Part shown: piece by piece, positions 44,321 to 53,879 of the stretch
Layout: each line of letters opens with the position of its first letter
Position numbering within the stretch: the first letter of the stretch is position 1
Origin: Rhodobacter sp. 24-YEA-8
GTDB lineage: Bacteria; Pseudomonadota; Alphaproteobacteria; Rhodobacterales; Rhodobacteraceae
Assembly (NCBI RefSeq): GCF_900105075.1
Contig: NZ_FNSK01000001.1
Span: forward strand, 943,001-1,007,000
Reading direction: 5' to 3'
Length of the DNA: 64,000 nucleotides
The notes under the pieces: generated by a model
What the model saw: only the letters and a program-made list of their open reading frames with translations
Told to the model about the DNA's origin: nothing
Databases searched by the model: none
Made by a program: the position numbers and the translations under genes

Positions 44321-45559
44321 ATGATTACCCGCAGATTTTTCACCGCGACCGCTGGTTTTGCGTTGCTTTCCGGCTGTGTCGGGGGCGCCTCCCGCATGGG
44401 CAGCGCGGTTCCTGGCAGCCGTGAGACGCCGGCGCCGCGTGCGGTGGCGGATCGCGGCTGGGACAGCTGGGTTGCGAATTACCGCAACCGGGCCGCGGCG
44501 CGGGGGATCTCTGCCGGTACGCTCGATATGGGGTTCCGCCATGCGGGATTCCTGCCCGAGGTGATCGAAAGAGACCGCAACCAGACCGAATTCAAACGCT
44601 CGCTTGAGGATTACCTGTCAATCGCGGCCTCGGATGAGCGGGTCTCGCTCGGGCGCGAGATGTATGCCCGCTATGGCGCGACGCTGGCCGCCATCGAGCA
44701 GCGCTACGGGGTCGAGGGCAATGTCGTCGCAGCCTTCTGGGGGCTTGAGAGCTTTTTCGGCACAAGGCGCGGCAATGTGCCGGTGATCTCGGCATTGTCG
44801 ACGCTCGCCTATGAGGGGCGGCGCGCGGCGTTTTTTGAGAGCCAGCTTGATGGCGCGCTGAAAATCCTTCAGGCCGGTGATGTTCCTGCTGACCGGATGG
44901 TCGGCAGCTGGGCCGGTGCCATGGGGCATACCCAGTTCATCCCGACCTCGTATCTGCAATATGCCGTTGATTTTACAGGCGACGGGCGGCGTGACATCTG
45001 GTCGGACGACCCGACCGATGCTCTGGCATCGACCGCGAATTATGTGGCGCGCACTGGCTGGCAGCGTGGCCTGCCCTGGGGGATGGAGGTTTCGCTGCCC
45101 TCGGGCTTCAACGCAGGCCTTCTGGGGCGCGGTAAGGGGAAATCGGCTGCGGAATGGGAGGCGCTTGGTGTTTCGCGCAGCGGCGGCGGCGGGCTTTCCG
45201 GGGGCTCGATCATCCAGCCGGGCGGGGCGGGAACACCGGCCTTCCTGCTGACGCAGAATTTCAACGTGATCCTGCGCTATAACAATGCCGAGAATTACGC
45301 GATCGGCGTCGGGCATCTGGCCGACCGGATCAAGGGCGGCGGACCGGTCAGGGCGGATTTCGGGCCGGACCGCACCGGCCTGACCAAGGCCGACCGTCAG
45401 GATCTGCAACGGCGCCTGACCGCGCGCGGCTTTGACACCGGCGGCAGCGATGGTGTGATCGGTCCGAAATCGCGCGAGGCGATCTCGGCCTGGCAGGCCC
45501 GCAGCGGTATGGCGGTGACGGGTGAGCCCTCGGCCGCGCTGCTTGCCTCTTTGCGATAG
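44321..45559 (+). CDS. Membrane-bound lytic murein transglycosylase B-like protein
   Basis: 412 residues. It starts with a lipoprotein-type signal with Cys19 in FALLSGC, preceded by MITRRFF, which is weakly twin-arginine-like. The MltB/SLT_2 domain includes VVAAFWGLESFFGTRRG (catalytic Glu in LES) and AGAMGHTQFIPTSYLQYAVDFTGDG. A peptidoglycan-binding domain ends the protein (LTKADRQDLQRRLTARG...VIGPKSREAISAWQ). It cleaves glycan strands in the periplasm. It is convergent with an EcsC-family gene. Confidence 0.93.
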   Translation: MITRRFFTATAGFALLSGCVGGASRMGSAVPGSRETPAPRAVADRGWDSWVANYRNRAAARGISAGTLDMGFRHAGFLPEVIERDRNQTEFKRSLEDYLSIAASDERVSLGREMYARYGATLAAIEQRYGVEGNVVAAFWGLESFFGTRRGNVPVISALSTLAYEGRRAAFFESQLDGALKILQAGDVPADRMVGSWAGAMGHTQFIPTSYLQYAVDFTGDGRRDIWSDDPTDALASTANYVARTGWQRGLPWGMEVSLPSGFNAGLLGRGKGKSAAEWEALGVSRSGGGGLSGGSIIQPGGAGTPAFLLTQNFNVILRYNNAENYAIGVGHLADRIKGGGPVRADFGPDRTGLTKADRQDLQRRLTARGFDTGGSDGVIGPKSREAISAWQARSGMAVTGEPSAALLASLR

Positions 45560-45562
45560 GCC

Positions 45563-46336
45563 TCAGGCTTTGGTGATGCGGGGCCGGGCGGTTGCGGTGG
45601 CGAATTGCTCCAGCACCGGCCCGGCGCCGTGTTCCTCGGCCAGCCGCAACAGCCCGAAGCGGATCGCTGCCATCTCGCGGTAATAGCGCAGGAAGGCGGC
45701 ATTGATCGCAGCGCCCGAAACCGCCCCCATTACCGGCACCGCCTGGGCCATGAGCTTCTGGCCAAGGGCCGCGGCAAGTTTCGGTGCGATGGTGGCGATC
45801 AGCTGGTTCAGCGCCGGCCCGGTCAGGGCAGCGCGGGCCGAGAAAAACGCCGTATTGATCCCGTCATCCGCCGCAATCGGGCTGCCCGAGCCAAAGGTGC
45901 GCAGCGCTTCTGACATGATCCAGGGATCGTCGGGGTCGTAACCCAGCTTTTCAGCCTCACGCCGGATCGCATGCAGCAGCACGGTGATTGTGAACGGAAG
46001 TTCGGCAAGCCCGCCCATGATCCCACCGGCCCCGCCGGCAATCCCTGCACCAATCGCGGCGGCAAGCGTGCCACGATCCCCGCTGCCGGGAAGCCTGCCG
46101 CCCTGGCGTGCCACCATCCAGGCCCGCTCCAGCGCTGCCGCAGTCACAGTTTCGGCTCGCTCGCGAAATCCTGCGGGAAGGATCGACATCTGGTCTTCCA
46201 GCCTGCCGCCAAACCGGGTCAGAAGCGCCATAACCGGCCCATTGGCCTTTTTCCAGCGCAGCGCGAGGGCATCGACGCCGGCACGGCATTCGGCGGGCAG
46301 CGGCAGGTCGGGCAGGGTCATGTTTTCATGGCTCAT
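45563..46336 (-). CDS. EcsC-family protein
   Basis: 257 residues. The region from about residue 60 onward, with AAAIGAGIAGGAGGIMGGLAELPFTITVLLHAI, GYDPDDPWIMSEALRTFG and VPVMGAVSGAAINAAFLRYYREM, matches EcsC. The Gly/Ala-rich hydrophobic segments may associate with membranes. In Bacillus, EcsC is encoded with an ABC transporter, but its activity is not known. The start at 46336 (MSHENMTLPDL) is a choice among close ATGs. It converges with the MltB-like gene, three bases apart. Confidence 0.85.
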   Translation of the reverse strand: MSHENMTLPDLPLPAECRAGVDALALRWKKANGPVMALLTRFGGRLEDQMSILPAGFRERAETVTAAALERAWMVARQGGRLPGSGDRGTLAAAIGAGIAGGAGGIMGGLAELPFTITVLLHAIRREAEKLGYDPDDPWIMSEALRTFGSGSPIAADDGINTAFFSARAALTGPALNQLIATIAPKLAAALGQKLMAQAVPVMGAVSGAAINAAFLRYYREMAAIRFGLLRLAEEHGAGPVLEQFATATARPRITKA

Positions 46337-46413
46337 ATCCCGCATATGGGGAGGGCGGAGCGTCGCACAAGACCAGGCCCCGAACGCAAGCGATACCGCG
46401 TGGCCGGGCGGCA

Positions 46414-46902
46414 TCAGGTGGCGCGCGAAACCACGCCGGAAACCCCTGCCCAGGCACCCGCTTTCAGCTCGAGCCCCAGAACCCGGTCGGGGTTGGTCGG
46501 GGGCGGCATCACGACATCAGCAAGTTTTTCAAAGCCGAAGCGGCTGTAATAGGGCGCGTCGCCCACCAGGAGCACCCGCTCCCAGCCCAGCTTGCGCGCC
46601 TCGGCGAGGCTTTCCGAAATCAGCAGCCCGCCCAGACCCTCGCCCTGACGCGTCGGGTGGACCGCGACCGGGCCGAGAAGCAGAATGTCCACCGTGCCGA
46701 TCTTTGCCGGCCAGTAGCGGATCGCCCCTGCGAGGATCCCGTCGCCATCGCGCAGACAGAGGCACAGAGGCGCAATGGTCGGCACGCCGTCCCGCAGCCG
46801 ATATGACGACAAAGCCGTCCGCCCCGGCGCGAAGCAGAGGTCGTAAAGCGCCTCGACCTCCCACCAGTCTGCCTCGCTCTCTTCTTCAAGCCTGTAGACC
46901 AC
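46414..46902 (-). CDS. GNAT-family N-acetyltransferase
   Basis: About 162 residues. GNAT features are ILLLGPVAVHPTRQGEGLGGLLISESL (acetyl-CoA loop) and VLLVGDAPYYSRFGFEKL. This is the YhbS-like type. The substrate is unknown. The start is uncertain: GTG at 46902 gives the conserved VYRLEEES, and the frame remains open further upstream without conservation. It precedes the EcsC gene on the same strand. Confidence 0.85.
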   Translation of the reverse strand: MVYRLEEESEADWWEVEALYDLCFAPGRTALSSYRLRDGVPTIAPLCLCLRDGDGILAGAIRYWPAKIGTVDILLLGPVAVHPTRQGEGLGGLLISESLAEARKLGWERVLLVGDAPYYSRFGFEKLADVVMPPPTNPDRVLGLELKAGAWAGVSGVVSRAT

Positions 46903-47033
46903 AGCGCCTGTCCTCTTCCCTGTGCCGCGTCCGGGCGTGGCAGCGCTTTGCCTGCCATGCCAATATGGATGTGATTGTGACAGTGTCGCCCGCGCGCCGA
47001 AGGGCCGCATCTTCTTTTTGAGAAGAATACCCG

Positions 47034-47062
47034 TGCCGGAGGTATTCCATCCGGGACAGCGA
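47034..47062 (-). terminator. purD terminator candidate
   Basis: On the minus strand GAATACC-TCCGGCAC-GGTATTC forms a seven-pair stem about 20 bases after the purD stop, followed by TTCTC. Confidence 0.5.
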
Positions 47063-47075
47063 CGCGCTCAGCGGG

Positions 47076-48353
47076 TCAGAGCGCGCGCCAGCCGATATCG
47101 CGTCGGCAGAAGCCTTCGGCCCAGTCGATGCCATCAACCATTCGATAAGCGGCATCGCGCGCGGCTTTCAGCGTGTCCGCGCGGCCCGTCACATTCAGCA
47201 CCCGACCGCCACTGGCCAGTACATCGCCATCACGCGCAACGGTGCCGGCATGGAACACCATATGGCCGCTGTCTTCGGGCAGGGTCTCAAGCCCCTGGAT
47301 CCGGCTTCCCTTCACATAGGCGCCCGGATAGCCCGCCGCCGCCATCACCACGGTCAGCGCATGATCATCGGCCCAGTTCACCTTTGCCTGCGAAAGCCGC
47401 TGATCTGCGGTTGCAATCAGATGATCCAGCACCTGGGCGCCCAGCCGCATCATCAGGACCTGGGCTTCCGGGTCGCCAAAGCGGCAATTATATTCCACCA
47501 GCCGCGCGCGGCGTTCGCCATCGGGGCCGTCATCGATCATCAGCCCGGCATAAAGCACACCCTGATAGGGCGCGCCGCGCCGCGCCATCTCGCGGATGGT
47601 TGGCAGCACGATCTGTTCCATCGCCTGGGTCTGGAGCGCCTCGGTCAGCACCGGTGCCGGGGAATAGGCGCCCATGCCGCCGGTATTCGGGCCGGTATCG
47701 CCATCGCCGACCCGCTTATGGTCCTGGGCCGTGCCATAGGGGACCGCGGTCACGCCATCGGTCAGGATGAAGAAGCTCGCCTCTTCGCCCTGCATGAATT
47801 CCTCGATCACCACCTCGGCGCCGGCCTCGCCGAATTCGCCGCCGAACATATCGTCGATCCCGGCCAGGGCCTCGGCCTCGGTCATCGCGACGATCACGCC
47901 TTTGCCGGCCGCCAGCCCATCGGCCTTAACCACAATCGGCGCGCCCTGGGCGCGGATGTAGTCCTTGGCAGGTTGCGCTTCGGTAAAGCGCGCCCAGGCC
48001 GCAGTCGGTGCGGCGCAGGCGTCGCAAACCTCTTTGGTGAAGCGCTTAGACGCTTCAAGCTGTGCTGCCTCGCGGCTCGGGCCGAAGGTCAGGATCCCGG
48101 CGGCGCGGGTCGCATCCGCCACACCTGCGGCAAGGGGGGCCTCGGGGCCGACGATCACGAAATCAATGGCGTTCTCTTCGCAAAACGCCACCACGCGCGC
48201 CTGGTCAAGAATATCAAGGCTGGCACATTCCGCGATCTGCGCGATGCCTGCATTGCCAGGCGCCACGATCAGCCGGTCGCATTTCGGGTTCTGCTTTACC
48301 GCCCAGGCCAGCGCATGTTCACGCCCGCCGCCGCCAAGGATCAGGATATTCAT
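47076..48353 (-). CDS. purD: Phosphoribosylamine-glycine ligase
   Basis: 425 residues. It starts MNILILGGGGREHALAWAV and has the ATP-grasp motifs FTKEVCDA, PIVVKADGLAAGKGVIVA, GDTGPNTGGMGAYSP and VEYNCRFGDPEAQ. It makes glycinamide ribonucleotide in purine synthesis. The start at 48353 is the family start; the open frame upstream to 48530 is not conserved. It is divergent from ctaA. PurL is about 7 kb away on the same strand. Confidence 0.98.
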   Translation of the reverse strand: MNILILGGGGREHALAWAVKQNPKCDRLIVAPGNAGIAQIAECASLDILDQARVVAFCEENAIDFVIVGPEAPLAAGVADATRAAGILTFGPSREAAQLEASKRFTKEVCDACAAPTAAWARFTEAQPAKDYIRAQGAPIVVKADGLAAGKGVIVAMTEAEALAGIDDMFGGEFGEAGAEVVIEEFMQGEEASFFILTDGVTAVPYGTAQDHKRVGDGDTGPNTGGMGAYSPAPVLTEALQTQAMEQIVLPTIREMARRGAPYQGVLYAGLMIDDGPDGERRARLVEYNCRFGDPEAQVLMMRLGAQVLDHLIATADQRLSQAKVNWADDHALTVVMAAAGYPGAYVKGSRIQGLETLPEDSGHMVFHAGTVARDGDVLASGGRVLNVTGRADTLKAARDAAYRMVDGIDWAEGFCRRDIGWRAL

Positions 48354-48510
48354 CTGCTGCGCGCCCCGTTCCGGTCTGATGGTTCTGGCGCCTGATAGTC
48401 GCCACAGCCGCTGGTGGCAAGCGCCCGAAACGCCCCTGGCCGGATGCTTTGCCACCTTGAAGCCGGGGGGCGCCCGGCCTAGTCTCGCGCCCGTCACGAA
48501 GGAAGGCACC

Positions 48511-49695
48511 ATGGCCCGAAAACGCAGCATTTTCGAAGAGGTCGGCGAGACCTCGAATAACCCGAAACAACCGGGGAAGTCCGGCGTTACAGGCGGGATG
48601 ATCGATCAGGGCCACAGGGGGGCGCGCGGCGCGATCCGGGTCTGGCTGATCGTGCTTTTCCTGCTGGTCGTCGCGATGATCGTGGTCGGAGGGCTGACGC
48701 GCCTTACCGGCTCGGGGCTCTCGATCACTGAATGGCGCCCTGTCACCGGGGCGATCCCGCCGATGGATCTTGTCTCCTGGACGGCGGAATTCGATAAATA
48801 CCGTCAGACACCGCAATACGAGCTGGCGAATGCCGGCATGACGCTGGATCAGTTCAAGACGATCTATTGGTGGGAATGGGCGCATCGCCAGCTTGGCCGC
48901 CTGGTCGGCCTGATCTGGGCCGTTGGTTTCCTTGGCTTTCTTGTCACGAAATCCATCCCGCCGCGCTGGTCAAAGCGGCTTTTGCTGATCGGGGCGCTTG
49001 GCGGGCTGCAGGGCGCGATTGGCTGGTGGATGGTGTCTTCGGGCCTGTCGGGCAGCATGATCCGTGTCGCGTCTTACCGGCTGGCGGTGCATCTGGGGCT
49101 GGCCTTTGTCATCCTTGGCTTCATCGGCTGGTATGTCTTCCTGCTGTCACGCAGCGAATCCGCACTGATGACGGCACGGCGGGGCAGGGAGGCCAAGCTC
49201 TTCTCGATGTCCACCGGCCTGATGCATTTCGCCTTCCTCCAGATCCTTCTCGGGGCGCTGGTCGCGGGGATTGACGCCGGGCGTGCTTTTCCGACCTGGC
49301 CCCTGATGGGCGACAGCTTTTTCCCGGCGGATGCGTTTTACGCGACCGATATGGAGGGCAATGTCCTGCCGGTCTGGCATGCCTTCTTTGAAAACCCGGG
49401 CCTGGTGCAGTTCATGCACCGGATGGCGGGCTATCTTCTGTTCATTTTCGGCGTGGTCGTCTGGCTGCGCGGCCGCAAATCCGCGCATCGTGATACCAGG
49501 TTTGCGTTTAACATGGTTATGCTGATGCTGGTGGCCCAGGCCGGGCTTGGCATCATGGCGGTTCTCACCTCGGCGCATCTGCATGTGGCGATCACCCATC
49601 AGATCGGTGCGGTGATCCTCTGGGTGCTGATCCTGCGCGCGCGTTACCTGTCGCAATACCCGGTTGCGGGCTCGATCCGGAAAGGAACCGCCTGA
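48511..49695 (+). CDS. ctaA: Heme A synthase CtaA
   Basis: 394 residues with about eight transmembrane helices. Family motifs are VVGGLTRLTGSGLSITEWRPVTG, YWWEWAHRQLGRLVG (heme-binding His), GWWMVSSGL, HLGLAFVILGF, VQFMHRMAGYLLF and LHVAITHQIGAVILW. It oxidises the heme O methyl group to make heme A for cytochrome oxidase in the inner membrane. A hydrophilic N-terminal tail of about 40 residues is typical of alphaproteobacteria. The start at 48511 follows GAAGGAAGGCACC. Its TGA overlaps the next start (TGATG). Confidence 0.97.
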   Translation: MARKRSIFEEVGETSNNPKQPGKSGVTGGMIDQGHRGARGAIRVWLIVLFLLVVAMIVVGGLTRLTGSGLSITEWRPVTGAIPPMDLVSWTAEFDKYRQTPQYELANAGMTLDQFKTIYWWEWAHRQLGRLVGLIWAVGFLGFLVTKSIPPRWSKRLLLIGALGGLQGAIGWWMVSSGLSGSMIRVASYRLAVHLGLAFVILGFIGWYVFLLSRSESALMTARRGREAKLFSMSTGLMHFAFLQILLGALVAGIDAGRAFPTWPLMGDSFFPADAFYATDMEGNVLPVWHAFFENPGLVQFMHRMAGYLLFIFGVVVWLRGRKSAHRDTRFAFNMVMLMLVAQAGLGIMAVLTSAHLHVAITHQIGAVILWVLILRARYLSQYPVAGSIRKGTA

Positions 49696-51182
49696 TGGCT
49701 GATGTCTATGACGCGCTGATGGCCCATGCCCGCGAGACCGCGGCGCTGGAACAGGTTGCGGGGCGGCTGTCCTGGGATCAGGAGACGATGATGCCGCGCG
49801 ACGCCGCCGAACAGCGCGGCGAGGAAATGGCAGCGATGGAGGGTGTCTTGCATGCCCGCCGCTCTGACCCGCGTGTCGGTGACTGGCTGTCAAAGGTTGA
49901 TCCGGTCGAGCTGGTCGCGAAAGCCCAGGTCGCAAAGATCCGCCGCTCTTACGAGCGCGCGCTGAAAGTGCCGGCACGCCTCGCGCAGGAGATCGCGCGG
50001 GTGACCTCGCTTTCCCAGGGCATCTGGGCCGAGGCGCGGGCGAATGAGGCGGTTACGTCTTTTCTGCCGACGCTGGAACAGGTCGTCGCCCTGAAGCGTG
50101 AAGAGGGGCAGGCGCTGGCCTCCGGGGGAAAGGCGGGCGGCGACAGCTATGACGCGATGCTCGATGATTACGAGCCCGGGATGACCGGCGCTGAATGCGC
50201 CGCGATGTTCGACGCGCTGCGTCCGCGCCTGGTGGCTTTGCGCGAAAAGATCCTCGCCTCACCGCGCAAACCTGCCGCGCTGACCGGCAGTTTCGGGGCA
50301 GATGCCCAGATCCGCCTGTCGCGCCGCCTTGCGATGGTCTTCGGCTATGACATGCAACGGGGCCGCATCGACACCGCCGTGCATCCGTTCTGTTCGGGTT
50401 CGGGGGATGATGTGCGCATCACCACCCGCGTCGCAGAAGGCGATCCCTTCAACTGCCTCTATTCCACCATCCACGAGACCGGCCATGCCGCTTACGAGCA
50501 GGGGGTCGATTCTGATTTCCTGCTGACGCCGATTGGTGGCGGCGTCTCGATGGGGGTCCATGAAAGCCAGAGCCGGATCTGCGAGAACCAGCTTGGCCGC
50601 TCGCGCCCCTTTACCGAATGGTTGTTCGGTGAGATGCGCGACCGTTTCGGCGAATTTGGCATCACCGATCCCGAAGAGTTCTTCGCCACCGTCAACCGTG
50701 TCGCGCCGGGCTATATCCGCACGGAATCGGATGAGGTGCATTACAACCTCCATGTCATGCTGCGTTTCGATCTGGAACGCGCGCTGATGGGGGGGGATCT
50801 GACGGTCGCGGATCTGGAATCTGCCTGGAATGACCGTTTCCTCAGAGATTTCGGCGTGGCGGTCGACAAGCCCTCGAACGGGATGCTCCAGGACGTGCAC
50901 TGGTCGGTCGGTCTCTTCGGCTATTTCCCGACCTATACTCTGGGCAACCTTTACGCTGGCTGCCTTTTCAAGGCGTTGCGCGCCGATCTGCCGGGGCTCG
51001 ACCAGGATCTGGCCGCAGGCGAGATCGGTGCCGCAAATGACTGGCTCAGGGAAAACCTCCGCCGTCACGGCGCGCTTTACGGCCCGCGCGAGACCATCAC
51101 CCGCGCCTGTGGCGAAGAGCCATCCGCAGGCCCGCTTCTGGATTATCTCGAAGCGAAATTCGGCGCGATCTACGGGTTCTGA
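49695..51182 (+). CDS. M32 carboxypeptidase (Taq type)
   Basis: 495 residues, the usual size. The zinc site is HETGH (from His260) in TIHETGHAAYEQG, followed by HESQSRICENQLGRS with the third ligand. The GSGDDVRITTR and DEVHYNLHVMLRFDLERAL motifs are conserved. It removes C-terminal residues from peptides in the cytoplasm. The ATG overlaps the ctaA stop by one base, so translation is coupled. The last 13 bases overlap the convergent MFS gene. Confidence 0.95.
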   Translation: MADVYDALMAHARETAALEQVAGRLSWDQETMMPRDAAEQRGEEMAAMEGVLHARRSDPRVGDWLSKVDPVELVAKAQVAKIRRSYERALKVPARLAQEIARVTSLSQGIWAEARANEAVTSFLPTLEQVVALKREEGQALASGGKAGGDSYDAMLDDYEPGMTGAECAAMFDALRPRLVALREKILASPRKPAALTGSFGADAQIRLSRRLAMVFGYDMQRGRIDTAVHPFCSGSGDDVRITTRVAEGDPFNCLYSTIHETGHAAYEQGVDSDFLLTPIGGGVSMGVHESQSRICENQLGRSRPFTEWLFGEMRDRFGEFGITDPEEFFATVNRVAPGYIRTESDEVHYNLHVMLRFDLERALMGGDLTVADLESAWNDRFLRDFGVAVDKPSNGMLQDVHWSVGLFGYFPTYTLGNLYAGCLFKALRADLPGLDQDLAAGEIGAANDWLRENLRRHGALYGPRETITRACGEEPSAGPLLDYLEAKFGAIYGF

Positions 51183-52366
51183 GGCGCATTCCGGGGCCGC
51201 AGCGCCACCAGACCCATCGCCAGAACCGAGATGCCCGCGCCGATCAGAAACGGCGCGGCTGATCCCCAGCTGACCCAGGCCCAGCCAGCGGCGGTATTGC
51301 CGATCAGCATCACCGCACCGCTTGCAAGGTTGAAGGCCCCGAAGGCGCTGCCCCGGAGCGCGGGTGGCGCGGTCGCCGCAATCATCGCGCCCAAAAGCCC
51401 CTGGCTGAACCCCATATGCAGCCCCCAAAGCGCCACACCGGCCAGAAAAACCGGCGCGCTTTGCGCAGAACCCAGCACCAGATGCGCGCCCGCCAGAAGG
51501 CCCAGACCGATCATCAGCGGCACCTGCACCGGATCCTTCCCGGATGCGGCCAGCCGGTCCGAGAAGATCCCCACCGGCCAGGCCGCCAGGGCATAAACCG
51601 CATGCAGAGCCACGATGATCAGCGGCACCCAGACCGGCGAGAACCCGGCCTCCAGCGCTTTCAACAGAAGGAATGCCTCGGAAAACCGCGCCAGCATGAT
51701 CAGCCCCGCCAGCGCGATGACGCCCCTGACCGGAGCGGTCAGCCGCAGCGCGTCGCGAAACCGGAAGCCGGAGCCCTTGCCGGCCTGTGCCGCGACCGGC
51801 TCTTTGACCCGAAAGATCAGCAGAAAAATCGCGAAAGCCGCCGGCAGCGCCGCAAGCCAGAATACCATCCTGATATCCCCGGCAAAAACCAGCATGGCGG
51901 CAATCGCGAGGAGCGGCCCCAGAAAGCCGCCCAGACTGTCGAGCGATTTCCTGAGGCCAAAGGCCGCGCCCCGTATCGCGGCCGGTGTGGCGGTGGCGAC
52001 CATCGCATCGCGTGGCGCAGACCTGATCCCCTTGCCGACCCGGTCCATCGCCTTGGCCAGCACGACCTGATCAAGGCTCATCGCCAGGGGAAAGATCAGT
52101 CGCGACAGCGCGCCAAGCCCATAGCCCAGCACCGCCAGCGGTTTTGCCCGCCCGGACCAGTCTGCCAGAACCCCCGAAAGCGCTTTGGTCACCGTGGCCA
52201 CCGCCACAGCCAGCCCTTCGATAAAGCCGATGACCAGCGCCGAGGCCCCCAGCCCACTGGCCAGAAACAAGGGCAAAAGCGTGTTCACCATCTCGGAGGA
52301 CACATCCATCAGCAGGCTGACAAAGCCCAGTATCCAGACCATGCGAGGGATCGGTGAAACGGTCAT
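51170..52366 (-). CDS. MFS transporter
   Basis: 398 residues and 12 predicted transmembrane helices. The family motif between helices 2 and 3 reads ALSGVLADWSGRAKPL, with a later KAMDRVGKGIRSAPRDAMVA stretch. That stretch is typical of a group of uncharacterised MFS permeases with a GKGIR motif. The substrate is unknown. Its 3' end overlaps the M32 gene by 13 bases. The start at 52366 (MTVSPIPRMVWILGF) is plausible. Confidence 0.9.
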   Translation of the reverse strand: MTVSPIPRMVWILGFVSLLMDVSSEMVNTLLPLFLASGLGASALVIGFIEGLAVAVATVTKALSGVLADWSGRAKPLAVLGYGLGALSRLIFPLAMSLDQVVLAKAMDRVGKGIRSAPRDAMVATATPAAIRGAAFGLRKSLDSLGGFLGPLLAIAAMLVFAGDIRMVFWLAALPAAFAIFLLIFRVKEPVAAQAGKGSGFRFRDALRLTAPVRGVIALAGLIMLARFSEAFLLLKALEAGFSPVWVPLIIVALHAVYALAAWPVGIFSDRLAASGKDPVQVPLMIGLGLLAGAHLVLGSAQSAPVFLAGVALWGLHMGFSQGLLGAMIAATAPPALRGSAFGAFNLASGAVMLIGNTAAGWAWVSWGSAAPFLIGAGISVLAMGLVALRPRNAPQNP

Positions 52367-52454
52367 TCAGAGCGCGAGCCCCTTCCTGCTGACACTAATG
52401 CTCCGGTGGGCGGGATCCCCCGCCCGGGACGGCGCGCAGGCTTTGTCGCCTCAC

Positions 52455-53009
52455 TCACGCGCGGCGAAAGCGGTAGACCCGTGCCGGCGGCAGATTGGCC
52501 CAGACCTTATGGCCTCTGTCCACCGCCAGGCCCAGATCGCTGATGATCTCGGGCGGCACCGGCGGGCGCGGGCCATAGGTGAATTGTACATATTCTCCGT
52601 CCGGCTCCAGCACATCGAAGGCCGCACCGACAATCGCGCGGCGCACCGGGTCCGGCATCGACAAAAGCGGCAGGCCCGAGATCACCGTCGACACGCCGCT
52701 GCCGACAAGCGCCTGCACCTCCTGCGCACCGGTCTTATGCACGGTCACGCGCGGAAATTTCCGCCGCAGGAAATCGACAAATTCATCATCAAGCTCGAAA
52801 AGCGTCAGATTCTCGGGCGGCAGGCCGCGCGCAAGAATCGCTTCGGTAAACCGTCCGGTGCCGGGGCCGAATTCCACCACTTTGCCGCTATGGGGGCCGA
52901 TCTTTGCGGTCATCGCACGGGCCAGCACCCGCGATGAGGGCGCGATGGCCGAGATCTGTCGGGGATTGCGCATAAGGCGCCTCCGGAACAATGCGAGATC
53001 ACTTTCCAT
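52455..53009 (-). CDS. Class I SAM methyltransferase, phospholipid N-methyltransferase type
   Basis: 184 residues. The SAM-binding motif I is VVEFGPGTGRFTEAIL, followed by LTLFELDDEFVDFLR. The region STVISGLPLLSMPDPVRRAI and the C-terminal YGPRPPVP resemble the soluble PmtA-like family (COG3963), whose members methylate phosphatidylethanolamine to phosphatidylcholine. rRNA adenine dimethylase-like folds share this motif, so the call is moderate. A short hairpin ACGGGA-TTAC-TCCCGT (53027-53042) lies upstream. Confidence 0.75.
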   Translation of the reverse strand: MESDLALFRRRLMRNPRQISAIAPSSRVLARAMTAKIGPHSGKVVEFGPGTGRFTEAILARGLPPENLTLFELDDEFVDFLRRKFPRVTVHKTGAQEVQALVGSGVSTVISGLPLLSMPDPVRRAIVGAAFDVLEPDGEYVQFTYGPRPPVPPEIISDLGLAVDRGHKVWANLPPARVYRFRRA

Positions 53010-53278
53010 CGCTTATCCTGTCCTCATACGGGATTACTCCCGTGTCATGTCTCAGGTCCATCCGCCGGATGAGCCGGTCTTTTGCAGCATCTCTCGCGGC
53101 ACCATCGTTTCCGACACGGTCCTGCCGCGCCGAGCGCGCCGCCGACCGGAAGGCCGGCCACAGATGCCGCCTCTGACGCTGTCGCGGGCCGTAAAGGCCG
53201 TTGCCGTCGCAGCCTGGCGGGTCATGCATCAAGACGGATGACACGCATGGGAGGAGATATCCGGCTCAGTGCCCGGGC

Positions 53279-53749
53279 TCAGGTCTTGCGGAACTGATCA
53301 AGGCTGACAACTTCAGCCTCCTGGCGCGGCGCGGGGGCGGCATCCTCTGCCTCGTCCTCGCCTTCCTCTGCCTCGTCTTCCTCATCGTCATCATCATGCT
53401 GGCTTTCAAAGCGCAGCCCGAATTCGACCGAGGGATCGACAAAGGTCAGCACGGAATCAAAGGGGATCACCAGCGGTTCGGGCGAGTTGCCGAAGTTCAG
53501 CGTCACGGTGAATCCCTCATCCGTAACCTCAAGCCCCGAGAACCAGTGTTGGAGCACCACCGTCATCTCGGTCGGGTAGCGCTCTTTCAGCCAGTCGGCG
53601 ATGGCAACATCGGGATGGGTGGTGTCAAAGGTGATAAAGAAGTGATGCGCTCCGGGCAGGCCATGTGCCGCCACATCGTCCAGCACCGAGCGGATCAGGC
53701 CGCGCATAGCCTGATGCATCAGGTTTCCATAGTCGATACTGCGCGTCAT
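53279..53749 (-). CDS. sspB: SspB-family ClpXP adaptor
   Basis: 156 residues of the alphaproteobacterial SspB type. It starts SIDYGNLMHQAMRGLIRSVL, has HHFFITFDTTHPDV and MTVVLQHWFSGLEV, then an acidic linker (DDDDEEDEAEEGEDE) and a C-terminal ClpX-binding tail EVVSLDQFRK. SspB tethers ssrA-tagged proteins to ClpXP. The start at 53749 gives the family N-terminus; a longer frame to 53986 is not conserved. Confidence 0.93.
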   Translation of the reverse strand: MTRSIDYGNLMHQAMRGLIRSVLDDVAAHGLPGAHHFFITFDTTHPDVAIADWLKERYPTEMTVVLQHWFSGLEVTDEGFTVTLNFGNSPEPLVIPFDSVLTFVDPSVEFGLRFESQHDDDDEEDEAEEGEDEAEDAAPAPRQEAEVVSLDQFRKT

Positions 53750-53879
53750 CCGGTTCCCCTGCCATTTCGCGCCACCATAAAACATCTGGCCGTCAAGGAA
53801 AGGGGCGAGCGCGCGCCTCTGGCCTAAAACTCGCGGCCTGCGGACAGGGAGCCAGTGAAACTGACCCGATTTGAAGCAG